The notes: a model not told the origin generated them from the sequence alone. A DNA stretch of 64,000 nt from Caproicibacter sp002399225 (GCA_036756705.1 DAIOKN010000005.1:49508-113507), one strand, 5' to 3'. Shown: positions 1 to 7,972, numbered from the stretch's first letter. A program made the numbers and translations.

Positions 1-430
1 CGATTCCGGCGCCGGAATCATGACGACGACCGACAAGGCGATCAAGGAGTACGGCCTGAACTACAGCCTGATGCCAGGCAGCGGCCCGACCATGACGGCG
101 GCGCTCAAAAAAGCCATTGACGGCAAGAAGCCGATCATTGTTACCGGCTGGCAGCCGCACTGGATGTTTTCACGCTGGGATCTGAAATTCCTGAAAGACC
201 CGAAAAACGTTTACGGCCAGGCGGAGTCCATCCATAAGCTTGGGCGCAAGGGGCTGGACAAAGACGCGCCGGAAGTCGCGGAGTTCCTGACAAAGTTTAA
301 GATGACCGACAAACAGCTCGGGACTTTGATGGATGCCGTGGAGAATTCGGACGACCCGGAGTCGGCCGCGCGCTCCTGGATGAACAAGAACGAGGACACG
401 GTGAAAAGCTGGCTGCCGGCCAAATCCTGA
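1..430 (+). CDS. Glycine betaine/proline ABC transporter substrate-binding protein, C-terminal part (OpuAC family)
   Basis: The reading frame is open at the window edge, so only the last ~142 residues are present and the true start lies outside. The visible part carries the OpuAC C-terminal pattern: a GSGPTMTAALKKAI helix, then PIIVTGWQPHWMF, which in this family supplies aromatic residues of the quaternary-amine binding cage, then the DLKFLKDPKNVYG and IHKLGRKGLDKDAPE segments. The family captures glycine betaine or proline betaine outside the membrane for an osmoprotective ABC importer. The permease and ATPase genes presumably lie upstream, outside the window. A strong hairpin follows the stop. 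The exact ligand is inferred, not shown. Confidence 0.88.
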   Translation, partial: DSGAGIMTTTDKAIKEYGLNYSLMPGSGPTMTAALKKAIDGKKPIIVTGWQPHWMFSRWDLKFLKDPKNVYGQAESIHKLGRKGLDKDAPEVAEFLTKFKMTDKQLGTLMDAVENSDDPESAARSWMNKNEDTVKSWLPAKS

Positions 431-461
431 CGGCGGCCAGAGTCCGTTTTTCCAACAGACG

Positions 462-552
462 TCAGAACGAGCCGCACCCCTATCCCGGGGTGCGGCTCGT
501 TCTGATGTGCGGCGCGGTTTTGACAAAAGAAAATCAAAACCTTTTTATTTTT
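462..552 (+). terminator. Strong hairpin plus second U-rich hairpin after the opuAC-like gene
   Basis: A perfect 19-bp stem (462-480 with 487-505, 6-nt loop) lies 31 bases after the stop codon. A second, smaller stem (516-523 with 534-541) is followed directly by a T-rich run (542-552). Together they look like a rho-independent terminator for the plus-strand gene. The second stem may also stop the convergent methyltransferase transcript. Confidence 0.75.
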
Positions 553-1144
553 TCAGGCCGGAAAAGAAATAAATGGAAGCCGTGTCGGCCAGCATGTCGA
601 TTTTGAAAAGATCCGCAAATTCCGCGGCTTCCTCTTTGGCGGGCCGCAGCTCCCAGGAAATGCGGCCGGTCATGCTCCCGCCGTGACGGTTGTTAATCGT
701 TTCCCTGCTTTCGCCGTGGGCGACCATAAGCCTTCCGCCCGGCTTCAGCAGCCCGGCCGTATACTCCGCCAGCCTTCTTTTGTCCGGGAAATGCGGGTAG
801 GCATTGTAGAGCAGAACCGTGTCGAATCCCGTTTCCCGCACCTTAAAACAGTCGGAGGCGGTCAGGCGCAGCCGCCGGTCTGAAAATTTTGAGCGCGCCC
901 TGTCGATCATCTTTTCCGAAAGATCCACCCCCAGCAGGGAGTCCGGATCCCGTGAGAGAATCTCCGGGAACAGAACGCCGGTGCCGCAGGCGATATCTGC
1001 CACGCGTGTCCCCCGCCGCACGCCGGCCAGCGTCACGATGGCTGCGATTTTTTCCGGGCGGTCCGGGTACATCCCGTCCCAGGACTCCGCGCGCCGGTCA
1101 AAAAATTCCCTGATCTCCCCTGTCTTTAACTCTGTCTGCTCCAT
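545..1144 (-). CDS. Class I SAM-dependent methyltransferase
   Basis: A 199-residue protein with a Rossmann-type methyltransferase fold. Motif I (VADIACGTGVL, residues ~48-58) binds S-adenosylmethionine. The acidic residue after strand 2 is in LLGVDLSEKMI, and a motif IV-like FDTVLLYNAYPHF and a post-motif LLKPGGRLMVAHG follow. The substrate cannot be told from sequence. It starts only 6 bases after the ECF S-component gene and is very likely co-transcribed with it, which hints at modification of the imported compound or of a related metabolite. That link is inference. Confidence 0.85.
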   Translation of the reverse strand: MEQTELKTGEIREFFDRRAESWDGMYPDRPEKIAAIVTLAGVRRGTRVADIACGTGVLFPEILSRDPDSLLGVDLSEKMIDRARSKFSDRRLRLTASDCFKVRETGFDTVLLYNAYPHFPDKRRLAEYTAGLLKPGGRLMVAHGESRETINNRHGGSMTGRISWELRPAKEEAAEFADLFKIDMLADTASIYFFSGLKK

Positions 1145-1150
1145 TCCTTT

Positions 1151-1678
1151 TTACGTCCTTTCCCGGGAAATTATCCTTGCCCTTTCCAGCGCCAGAATGA
1201 GAATCGGGATGACGATAATCTGGATGAGAATCCCCGGCACAGCCTGCACGAAAGCGCCCGAAAGAAAGGCGGCAAACCCGTAGGACTTGTCCGCCATGCC
1301 GTAGAAAATCGCGTTGGCAATCCCCGAAACCACCCGGCCGCCCAGCATGGAGCAGATCAGGGCAGGGTAAATGTTCCAGCGCAGCTTCCGGTAAAACACG
1401 CCGGTCAGAATGCCGTAGGCGCACAGCTCCAGCATCATGGCGGGCGCCGTCGGGAAAATGGGCGGCATCCCGGTCAGCAGAGAGGAAATCAGCGGAACGA
1501 AGAGGCCGCAGACGGCTCCCCACTGCCAGCCGAACAGCAGTCCGCAGAGCAGAACCGGAATGTGCATGGGCAGAAAGACCGAGCCCGCCCCAAATAGGTG
1601 GAACAGAACCGGCAGGACTAGACCCAGGGCCATACACAGCGCCGTGCCGGTCAGATTCACCGTCATTGTCTTTTTCAT
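1151..1678 (-). CDS. ECF transporter S component (vitamin or cofactor precursor uptake)
   Basis: A 175-residue hydrophobic protein with about six membrane segments. It carries the HIPVLLCGLLFGWQWG motif and the later LLTGMPPIFPTAPAMMLELCAYG segment typical of substrate-capture (S) subunits of energy-coupling factor transporters, which work with the shared EcfA-EcfA'-EcfT module encoded elsewhere. The ligand is not evident. It is clearly different from ThiT just upstream. The gene ends 6 bases before the methyltransferase gene, so the two form a pair. It starts 217 bases after thiT, a gap containing a terminator-like hairpin, so it may have its own control. Confidence 0.8.
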   Translation of the reverse strand: MKKTMTVNLTGTALCMALGLVLPVLFHLFGAGSVFLPMHIPVLLCGLLFGWQWGAVCGLFVPLISSLLTGMPPIFPTAPAMMLELCAYGILTGVFYRKLRWNIYPALICSMLGGRVVSGIANAIFYGMADKSYGFAAFLSGAFVQAVPGILIQIIVIPILILALERARIISRERT

Positions 1679-1710
1679 CGCGCATCACTCTTTTCTGAAA
1701 ATCAATAAAA

Positions 1711-1765
1711 AAATGAAACCGCCAAACGGACCGTATTCTTACGGTTTCCCTTCGTGGTTTCATTT
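1711..1765 (-). terminator. Terminator or attenuator hairpin between thiT and the second ECF gene
   Basis: Arms 1711-1720 and 1756-1765 are perfectly complementary (10 bp) and enclose a second stem around 1728-1748. On the minus strand the distal arm is followed by a run of T. It lies 32 bases before the start of the downstream ECF gene, so it either ends thiT transcripts or acts as an attenuator. A smaller palindrome (about 1796-1812) lies further upstream in the same leader. Confidence 0.6.
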
Positions 1766-1895
1766 TGCTTTTCTTTATGATATTTTATGATTCTTTTTCC
1801 CCTGCGGGGAAAGACAGACGAAAGCCTTCGTGACTTTCTTTGACTTTATTCTAACCCATCGGCCTGACAATGTCAACTGAAATCGGGCCGGCTTT

Positions 1896-2468
1896 CTAAA
1901 GAAAGCGCTTCAGCGGACGGTAAAGCAGCACGCCGACCAGCAGGCAGATGCCGAAATCCGGCAACAGAAACGAGCCGTTGTAGGCGATGGAATAGAGCCA
2001 CAGGTGCCCGTGCCATTCCTTCGGCAGCCAGGAGGCGTAAGCCGTCACGCCGGAAATGATGTGGCTGAAAAACCGCAGAATCACCGCCGTGAACAGGCCC
2101 GCGACGAACTTCGAAAAGCTCTTGCCGTAAAGACCCGCAAGCCCCAGGCACGTAAAAGCGATCAGATAGTCAAACACAAACGAGGCCGCCAGCGCCACGG
2201 GTGTCAGCCCCCAGGAAAGCGCCTTGGCAATGTCGAGCAAAAGCTGGATCACCCCGTAGGTAAAGCCCGTGAGAGCGCCCCATTTCGGGCCGTATTTGTA
2301 GCCGATCAGCAGCACCGGCAGCATACTGCACAGCGTGACCGAGCCGCCCAGCGGCATCTGGTACACCTTGACTAGGCTCAGCACCGTCGAAAGCGCCAGC
2401 ATGATTGCACTTTCGACCAGCCTGAGGTTGGTCCGGCTTATTCCGGAAATCCTTTTTTCACTTGTCAT
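1896..2468 (-). CDS. thiT: Thiamine-specific ECF transporter S component ThiT
   Basis: About 190 residues, six membrane helices. The family segments SLVKVYQMPLGGSVTLCSMLPVLLIGYKYGPKWG and the late HIISGVTAYASWLPKEW match ThiT (YuaJ), which binds thiamine with very high affinity and feeds the shared ECF module. The start at 2468 is chosen because GGAGGAA lies 6 bases upstream on the minus strand; a longer frame to 2516 would start inside the riboswitch terminator. A TPP riboswitch directly upstream confirms the assignment: thiamine uptake is switched off when thiamine pyrophosphate is plentiful. Confidence 0.95.
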   Translation of the reverse strand: MTSEKRISGISRTNLRLVESAIMLALSTVLSLVKVYQMPLGGSVTLCSMLPVLLIGYKYGPKWGALTGFTYGVIQLLLDIAKALSWGLTPVALAASFVFDYLIAFTCLGLAGLYGKSFSKFVAGLFTAVILRFFSHIISGVTAYASWLPKEWHGHLWLYSIAYNGSFLLPDFGICLLVGVLLYRPLKRFL

Positions 2469-2517
2469 TTTTTGTTCCTCCAAAATTGGTCCGGAAGTCC
2501 GCTGAGGGAAGAACAAA

Positions 2518-2648
2518 AACGCCCCGCAGCCTTGTGGGCGCGGAGCGTTAATTTCGTTTTCCTACGCTGGCATTATCCAGATCAGGTTATGGGTCTCAGG
2601 CGTCGCTTCGCCTGTTCTCAGCCGGGAAGATACCCAGCGCCCCCTATT
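2518..2648 (-). promoter_or_regulatory. TPP (THI-element) riboswitch with terminator platform
   Basis: On the minus strand the classic aptamer blocks appear in order: GGCTGAGA, then AGACCC, then ACCTGATCTGGATAATGCC and AGCGTAGG, with the aptamer at about 2556-2648. It is followed by a G+C-rich hairpin (2519-2549) ending in a T run, the terminator half of the expression platform, 50 bases before thiT. Thiamine pyrophosphate binding should favour termination. Confidence 0.96.
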
Positions 2649-2677
2649 CAATTTGCAGACATATCATACAACAATGT

Positions 2678-3340
2678 TTAAGGTTTGTCAACCAGACTGC
2701 CGGAAAGGCTTTCGACCGAATCGGTAAAAAATTTTGCGCCCTCGCGTTCCATTTCTTCCCGGGAACCGAACCCGTACAGAACGCCGATAAAAGCGGTTCC
2801 GGCGTTACGGGCGCCGGAAGCGTCGTATTTGGTGTCCCCGATCATCACGGTGCGGCCGGCCGGAACCCCGCAGTGAACCAGCGCGGGCCGGATCAGGTAT
2901 TCTTTTCCCCGGCCGGTCTCGGAATCGTCCGCCGCAGAAATAAAGTCGAACTTTTCCGTCAGGCCGAAATGATCGAGAATCCTCCGGGTCGGCGTGGTCG
3001 GCTTGGAGGTTACGACCGCAAGCTTCCGGCCGCTGCGCCGCAGTTCGGCCAGAAGCTGCGGAATGCCAGGGTAGACCTCGTTTTCAAAAGCGCCCTGCCG
3101 GGCGTAGTACCGGCGGTAGGCCTTGACAAACTCCGCGGCCGTTTCACGGGTCATCTGCGGGTACAGTTCCGCCAGCATGTTGAGCAGCGGCGGGCCGATG
3201 AACCTGCGCAGCGTACCGGAACCGGGAACCGGCATCCCGACGTGCCGGAACCCGGCCCTCAGCCCGTTCATGATTCCATGGGAGGAATTGGTCAGGGTCC
3301 CGTCGAGGTCGAACAGGGCCAAATCATAGCGAAGCTTCAT
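2678..3340 (-). CDS. HAD-superfamily phosphatase (phosphoglycolate phosphatase-like)
   Basis: A 220-residue haloacid dehalogenase hydrolase. Motif I is FDLDGTLTNS with nucleophile Asp11 and Asp13. Motif II is VVTSKP (Ser/Thr near 111-112), the motif III Lys is in GRGKEY (~146), and motif IV is MIGDTKYD (Asp169, Asp173). The helical cap between motifs I and II marks subclass IA, as in Gph and PpaX. The likely reaction is phosphomonoester hydrolysis; the substrate is unknown. Its ATG overlaps the stop of the thioesterase gene by 4 bases, so the two are translationally coupled. Confidence 0.88.
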   Translation of the reverse strand: MKLRYDLALFDLDGTLTNSSHGIMNGLRAGFRHVGMPVPGSGTLRRFIGPPLLNMLAELYPQMTRETAAEFVKAYRRYYARQGAFENEVYPGIPQLLAELRRSGRKLAVVTSKPTTPTRRILDHFGLTEKFDFISAADDSETGRGKEYLIRPALVHCGVPAGRTVMIGDTKYDASGARNAGTAFIGVLYGFGSREEMEREGAKFFTDSVESLSGSLVDKP

Positions 3341-3729
3341 TTTGCCTCCGCATTTTTCCGGCTGTTCACCTTTTGCAGAAAACGCTCTTTTTTCACGCTG
3401 ACGCGCTCGTGCGTCCCGGTCGCGATGACTCCGGCGTTGTCCCTGGCCTCCAGGCGGAAGCGGAAAATCCTCTTTTCATGCTCTTCTAACTCGGCGGTGA
3501 CCGTCACCTTCTGCCCCGGGGCGGTCGGCGCCAGATGCTCTACGGTGATCTTTGAACCGACGGTCGTCTCGTCTTCGGCAAGGTACCCGGCGGCGACCTC
3601 CATCGCGGTATTTTCAAAGAAAGCCGAGACCGCCGGCGTCGCCAGCACCGGCAGCGCCCCGCTGCCCACGCGGGAAGCAAGCCTGGCTTCCGTCACGGTG
3701 AATTCTTTGGTCAATTTGGTGTCCGGCAT
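3337..3729 (-). CDS. Hotdog-fold acyl-CoA thioesterase, FlK-like
   Basis: A 130-residue single hotdog domain. It matches the fluoroacetyl-CoA thioesterase (FlK) family, with LATPAVSAFFEN, VGSKITVEHLAPT and GVIATGTHERV. Residues Thr31, Glu39 and His65 sit at the same relative spacing as the known FlK triad Thr42/Glu50/His76 (constant offset of 11). Relatives without fluoroacetate metabolism are common in Clostridia and probably hydrolyse small acyl-CoAs. The start at 3729 is preferred because AGGAGG precedes it by 8 bases; an upstream ATG at 3771 lacks such a site. The next gene overlaps by 4 bases. Confidence 0.85.
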   Translation of the reverse strand: MPDTKLTKEFTVTEARLASRVGSGALPVLATPAVSAFFENTAMEVAAGYLAEDETTVGSKITVEHLAPTAPGQKVTVTAELEEHEKRIFRFRLEARDNAGVIATGTHERVSVKKERFLQKVNSRKNAEAK

Positions 3730-3891
3730 TGTAATTTCCTCCTGCAGCATGATATAATAATACGATTTCATCTTAAATTTCAGCGCGCCGTTCGCGGGCG
3801 CAAACCTCTGGATGGTGTTATTATAGCATATTCAAAACGGGATTGCATCCCTTTTATGGGGATGATACTTTTGCATAGGGAGGCGGCTTTA

Positions 3892-4674
3892 TTGCCGGAA
3901 AACCAATCTGCCCCGGCCGGGCGCGGCAGGATCTGCCTGATGGACGAGCTCCGTGGATTCGCTGTGTTCTGCATGATTTTTTACCATGGATTTTATACGT
4001 TCGGCTATCTGTTCGGCAATGACGTCGGCATCTATTTTTTCCGCTTTTTTATGCCTGCGGAACCGTTTTTCGCCGGGATGTTCCTCTTTATTTCGGGCGT
4101 TGCCTCCAACCTGACGCACTCCAATCTGGCGCGGGGCACCAGGCTGCTGGCCGTCGCGCTCGGCGTGACGCTCGTCACCTGGATTTTCGTGCCGGAAGAC
4201 GTCATCACGTTCGGCGTGCTGCATTTTCTTTCGGCCTGCATGATTCTGTTCGGGTTTCTCAAGCCGCTGGCCGACCGGTACCGCTTTTCATGGGTGCCCG
4301 TCGTCCTCTGCTTTGCGCTTTATTTTCTGACCCGCGGCGTGCCGCGCGGTTACCTCGGGTACGGCCCGGGGCTTGGCCTTGCGCTGCCGCAGGGCCTTTA
4401 CGTCTCCGCCTGGCTCGCGCCGCTCGGCTTCCCCGGCCCGGGGTTTGAAAGCTCCGATTACTTTCCCATGCTGCCGTGGGTCTTCGTGTTCGCGGCGGGC
4501 ACTTTCGTCGGCAAGCTGGCGAAGGCGGGCAGAATTCCGGCGTTCGCCTACCGCCCGCAGGTGCCGCCCCTTTCCTGGTTCGGGCGGCATGCGCTGGTGC
4601 TGTACCTGGTGCACCAGCCGGTCATCTACGGGTTCTGCCTGCTGCTTAGGGCGTTGGTTTTCCGCCTTTCCTAA
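3892..4674 (+). CDS. DUF1624 / heparan-alpha-glucosaminide N-acetyltransferase-like membrane protein
   Basis: A protein of about 260 residues with about seven membrane helices and the DUF1624 N-terminal signature (MDELRGFAVFCMIFYHGFY with the conserved R and H, then FFAGMFLFISGVASNL). The C-terminal LSWFGRHALVLYLVHQPVIYG resembles acyltransferase-3 proteins. Such proteins are thought to move acyl groups onto extracytoplasmic sugars, but the substrate here is unknown. TTG at 3892 is preferred because AGGGAGG lies 8 bases upstream; an ATG at 3856 adds 12 residues but has no ribosome binding site. The stop overlaps the convergent VOC gene by 4 bases. Confidence 0.82.
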   Translation: MPENQSAPAGRGRICLMDELRGFAVFCMIFYHGFYTFGYLFGNDVGIYFFRFFMPAEPFFAGMFLFISGVASNLTHSNLARGTRLLAVALGVTLVTWIFVPEDVITFGVLHFLSACMILFGFLKPLADRYRFSWVPVVLCFALYFLTRGVPRGYLGYGPGLGLALPQGLYVSAWLAPLGFPGPGFESSDYFPMLPWVFVFAAGTFVGKLAKAGRIPAFAYRPQVPPLSWFGRHALVLYLVHQPVIYGFCLLLRALVFRLS

Positions 4675-5063
4675 ACCCGCTGCGCGACGATCTCCACCCG
4701 GTTGCCGTCCGGGTCGAGGATGCAGCTTTCAAAGCGGCCGTCTTCCGTTTCGCGGGGCGCGTTGATAACGGGAACGCCGCTTTCCCGCATTTGCGCGGTC
4801 AGAGTTTCCACTTCTCTTTTCGTTTCCGCCTCAAACGCAAGGTGTGTGAATCCCGCGGCAAATTCCCGCCGAACGGTTTCGCCCAGCTCCTGGCGGTTCA
4901 TCAGTTCCAGTTCCGCCCCGGAACCGAAGCGGAGAAAGCAAGTGGAAGCGCTTTTCGCCGCGTTGTCACATTCCGAGCCGGCCTTGCCGCCGAACCAGCG
5001 GCAATAAAATTCACAGAGCCTTTTCAGATCCCGCGTATAAATCGCCACATGCGCAATTTTCAT
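4671..5063 (-). CDS. VOC-superfamily protein (glyoxalase I / dioxygenase-like)
   Basis: A 130-residue protein made of two beta-alpha-beta-beta-beta modules. Candidate metal ligands are His5 (AHVAIYT), a Glu in the ELELM strand, His in FTHLAFEA, and Glu near the end in DPDGNRVEIV, the pattern of glyoxalase I and related enzymes. It could be a lactoylglutathione-lyase-like enzyme that uses another thiol, or another VOC enzyme; sequence alone cannot decide. It is a single gene, convergent with the membrane protein before it. Confidence 0.85.
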   Translation of the reverse strand: MKIAHVAIYTRDLKRLCEFYCRWFGGKAGSECDNAAKSASTCFLRFGSGAELELMNRQELGETVRREFAAGFTHLAFEAETKREVETLTAQMRESGVPVINAPRETEDGRFESCILDPDGNRVEIVAQRV

Positions 5064-5603
5064 ACCGATCCCTCCGTTTTATTCCCGCGGGGCGCGGGAA
5101 AATGGCCCTGCGCCCCGCGGCGTTCTTTGTCTCTATTTTAACATATTCTTAGGAAAAAAGAACAAGAATTTTTAATCTTTTTTGTTAATTTTGAAGGACT
5201 TTTTTGTAAAAAGAAAAGCTCTTTCGCCCTTGGGCGGCAAGCCGGGGGCGAAAAAGCCTGTGAATTTATACCGTTTTCGGTTGAAATTTCTGGAAAAATG
5301 GATTATGGATTTTTGTACAGTGAAAAGGAAACGGCGGGGGGAGCAAAAAATCACCTGCTTTTCACGCGCGCCGGTGTATGGAATGAAGATTCCGTACCGG
5401 TGCTTTTTTGTGCCCTGCGGGCAGAAAGCAAGACACTGCCCGCAGGCGGCCTCATCCGGAAGATCCCATGAAAACGGTTCCGGCCGGAGGTCCCGCCCGA
5501 AACGGGGGGGTTCGGGCGAAAGTGCAAAGCGTGAAAAGAAGAGGAGATACCCCTTTAAAATTTCATTGGCCGCCGCCCGGGTGCGGGGGCCGCCGACAGA
5601 AAA
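5064..5603. other. Hairpin-rich intergenic region between the VOC gene and pta
   Basis: About 540 bases without a convincing gene. It holds several strong palindromes: about 5219-5258 (T-rich on the minus side), about 5369-5410 (stem, then a T run on the plus strand), 5414-5424 with 5436-5446 (11 bp perfect), and 5494-5501 with 5511-5518. A plausible plus-strand promoter (TTGAAA at 5281, 17 bases, TATGGA at 5304) would give a ~95-nt RNA ending at the 5410 T run. An open frame through the area is Arg-rich and does not look like a protein. Confidence 0.4.
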
Positions 5604-5636
5604 GGCCGCGCGGATGCAGTAGACATCCGCGCGGCC
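5604..5636 (-). terminator. pta terminator
   Basis: A perfect 13-bp stem (5604-5616 with 5624-5636, 7-nt loop) 28 bases after the pta stop, followed on the minus strand by TTTTCTGT. The stem sequence is the same as that of the terminator at 55034-55066. Confidence 0.85.
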
Positions 5637-5663
5637 TGATTTTACCGGGTACGCACCAAGTTC

Positions 5664-6662
5664 TCAGTTGGCGCAGTTCTGAGCCTGAACGGCGGTAATG
5701 GCAACCACGCCGACGATATCCTCGGCTTTGCATCCGCGGGACAAGTCGTTGACCGGCTTTGCGATGCCCTGGAGGATTGGCCCGAAAGCATCCGCTTTTG
5801 CGAGGCGCTCCACCAGCTTGTAGCTGATGTTGCCGACGTTCAGATCCGGGAAGACCAGCACGTTCGCATGGCCCGCAACCTTGCTGCCCGGGGCCTTGGA
5901 CTGGCCGACGGAGGGAACCAGCGCGGCGTCCGCCTGAATTTCGCCGTCGAGGAGCAGATCCGGAGCCTTTTCCTTGGCAAGCTTAGTTGCTTCCACCATT
6001 TTATCCACCAGCGCGTCCTTGCCGCTGCCTTTGGTGGAGAACGAAAGCATCGCGACCTTCGGCTCCGCGCCGACCAGGGTTTGGAACGAATGTGCGGAGG
6101 CGATGGCAATTTCGGAAAGATCTTCCGCACTCGGGTTAATGTTCAAAGCGCAGTCCGCAAAGACAAACGTGCCGTTTTCACCATATTCGCAGTTCGGAAC
6201 ATTGATGAGGAAGAAGCCGGAAACCAGCTTGGAGCCGGGAGCCGTGCGCACGATCTGAAGCGCCGGGCGCAGCGTGTTCGCGGTGGAGTGGCATGCGCCG
6301 GAGACCATGCCGTCGGCAGCACCCTTTTTGACCAGCATCACGCCGAAGTAGGTCGCGTCCTTCATGGTTTCGTCCGCCTTTTCGGGGGTCATGCCCTTGG
6401 CCTTGCGCATCTCATAGAAGGTCTTGGCGTAATCGTCGTGCAGATCGGTATTCTGCGGATCGATGATCTTTGCACCGGAAAGATCCGCGCCGTTCGCGGC
6501 CTTCTTAATTTCCGCTTCATTTCCGAGCAGGATCACATTTGCAATTCCGCGCTTGAGCACCTCGGCGGCAGCCTTGATGACACGCGGGTCGGTCCCTTCC
6601 GGAAGAACAATTGTTTTTTTGTCGGCAGTTGCTTTTTGGATCATTTTGTCCATAAAATTCAT
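5664..6662 (-). CDS. pta: Phosphate acetyltransferase
   Basis: A protein of about 332 residues, the usual length of the short Pta family. It shows TIVLPEGTDPRVIKAAAEVLKRGIA, the GMVSGACHSTANTLRPALQI segment (active-site Ser/Arg region), FFLINVP and SKVAGHANVLVFPDLNVGNI. Pta interconverts acetyl-CoA plus phosphate with acetyl phosphate plus CoA, feeding acetate kinase for ATP. No ackA gene lies beside it in the window, which is unusual for Clostridia. The start at 6662 follows a GAGAGG site; a start at 6653 is also possible. A TATAAT box on the minus strand (6719-6724) marks a likely promoter. Confidence 0.95.
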   Translation of the reverse strand: MNFMDKMIQKATADKKTIVLPEGTDPRVIKAAAEVLKRGIANVILLGNEAEIKKAANGADLSGAKIIDPQNTDLHDDYAKTFYEMRKAKGMTPEKADETMKDATYFGVMLVKKGAADGMVSGACHSTANTLRPALQIVRTAPGSKLVSGFFLINVPNCEYGENGTFVFADCALNINPSAEDLSEIAIASAHSFQTLVGAEPKVAMLSFSTKGSGKDALVDKMVEATKLAKEKAPDLLLDGEIQADAALVPSVGQSKAPGSKVAGHANVLVFPDLNVGNISYKLVERLAKADAFGPILQGIAKPVNDLSRGCKAEDIVGVVAITAVQAQNCAN

Positions 6663-6829
6663 GAGTGTTTGACATCCTCTCTTCACAAAGTCCTGCATAG
6701 GACAGATATTTCGCTTTTATTATACCCCTTTTGAGGGTGGAAAAAAAGAGGGGATCATTTTTTAGCGAAGGCTGGCGGCGCGGCAAAAAAGTTTTGCGAA
6801 GGCCGGCCGGAACCGGGGGAAGGGCGAAG

Positions 6830-6961
6830 ATGAAAGATTTAACGGCGGAAGAAAAGTGCGTGCGGCGGGCGGTGTCCTTTCTGAGCGGGGAACCGGTTCT
6901 GCACGCGGATATGCTGGGGTTCCTCCTTTCGGATTTTTCAATCCGCTGGCTGACGCGCTGA
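6830..6961 (+). pseudogene. Short GNAT-like N-terminal remnant (doubtful)
   Basis: A 43-residue frame (MKDLTAEEKCVRRAVSFLSG, then EPVLHADMLGFLLSDF) resembles the beginning of some clostridial GNAT acetyltransferases, in which a HADMLE-type segment is followed by a long catalytic part that is absent here. It ends abruptly at 6961. A weak purine-rich site precedes the ATG. It may be a decayed gene or a chance frame; resemblance is by eye only. Confidence 0.25.
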
Positions 6962-7120
6962 AAAAACAGGCGGAATTGTTACAAAAATAAAAAGTAAATG
7001 ACAGTTTTGTCACTCCTGAATTTCCCTCTTTCATGGATCGTACGATTGGAGTATAATAAAATTAATAAGAAGCTATTCATGCTGCGGATGCAGTGAACAG
7101 GAAAGGAACCGGATATCGAT

Positions 7121-7972
7121 ATGCATTCTGTCAATGAAAAAGTATTGCGCCGGAAAAGAAGACGCAGGCGGCTTTTTCTGCGGCGGGTTGCTGCCTTTTT
7201 ATGCCTTGCGCTGCTGCTGACCGCGGTGGCGGAGGGCACCATGGCGGTGATGAAGCATCTCTCCGGCCCTCGGGCGGTTTCCGCACCGCAGGTTTCGGCC
7301 GCCGTGTCCTCCAAGGCTTCGGCTGTTTCGCCGAAGCCGAAAGTTTCGTCGGCCGCGGGCGGAGCGCTGCCGGCCGGCCCCGCGCTGCCCGCCGCGGCCA
7401 AAACGCCGGCCGGATGGTTTTCGGACGCGCTCTTCATCGGGGATAGCCGCACCGAGGGCCTTAGAAATTACGACGGTCTCCCCGGCGCGACCTATTATGC
7501 CGTTAAGGGTCTGATGGTCAGCACGGTTTATACCAAAAGAGTGATTCCCGTAAACGGGACGGACAAAACCGTCATGCAGGCGCAGGCGGAGCATACGTTC
7601 GGGAAAATTTATGTTATGCTGGGCATTAACGAACTGGGGTGGTCCAGCATGCAGTCTTTTGTCACGGATTACAGGAAGATGGTGCGGGATTTGAAAAAAG
7701 ACCACCCGAAGGCAAAAGTTTACCTCGAGTCGCTCTTTCCGGTTTCCGCGAAAAAATCAGAGGAGAACTCCGTTTATAAAAACGAAAGAATCGCGTCTTA
7801 CAATCGGGCGATCCAGAAAATCGCAAAGCAGGAAAACATCGTTTTTATCGACACGGCGCAGGCGGTTTCCAAAGACGACGTTCTGCCGGCAGATGCTTCG
7901 GTGGATGGAGTCCATCTGAATACCGAATACTGCGCTAAGTGGTGTGATTATTTGAAAATGCATATGGAATAG
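7121..7972 (+). CDS. Membrane-anchored SGNH/GDSL hydrolase
   Basis: A 283-residue protein: a very basic N-terminus (KVLRRKRRRRR), one membrane helix at about 22-38, an Ala/Pro/Ser-rich linker to ~95, then an SGNH domain. Block I is FIGDSRTEGL (Ser109), block III is VMLGINELG (Asn160), and block V is DGVHLN near the C-terminus (Asp and His). Such enzymes deacylate esters on cell-wall or exopolysaccharide sugars outside the cell; the true substrate is unknown. A TATAAT box is at 7052-7057, and a TGACA/TGTCA inverted repeat at 6999-7012 could be an operator. The lipoprotein gene follows by 17 bases. Confidence 0.85.
   Translation: MHSVNEKVLRRKRRRRRLFLRRVAAFLCLALLLTAVAEGTMAVMKHLSGPRAVSAPQVSAAVSSKASAVSPKPKVSSAAGGALPAGPALPAAAKTPAGWFSDALFIGDSRTEGLRNYDGLPGATYYAVKGLMVSTVYTKRVIPVNGTDKTVMQAQAEHTFGKIYVMLGINELGWSSMQSFVTDYRKMVRDLKKDHPKAKVYLESLFPVSAKKSEENSVYKNERIASYNRAIQKIAKQENIVFIDTAQAVSKDDVLPADASVDGVHLNTEYCAKWCDYLKMHME

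Noticed and set aside
1830..1860. GTCAAA-GAA-AGTCA pattern on the minus strand, resembling a CtsR heat-shock operator
   Set aside because: Only one half matches well, the neighbouring gene is a vitamin transporter rather than a chaperone or Clp gene, and no promoter is clearly overlapped.
5182..5622. 146-residue plus-strand frame in the gap before pta
   Set aside because: Arg/Lys-rich sequence across several hairpins, no ribosome binding site and no family look; treated as non-coding.
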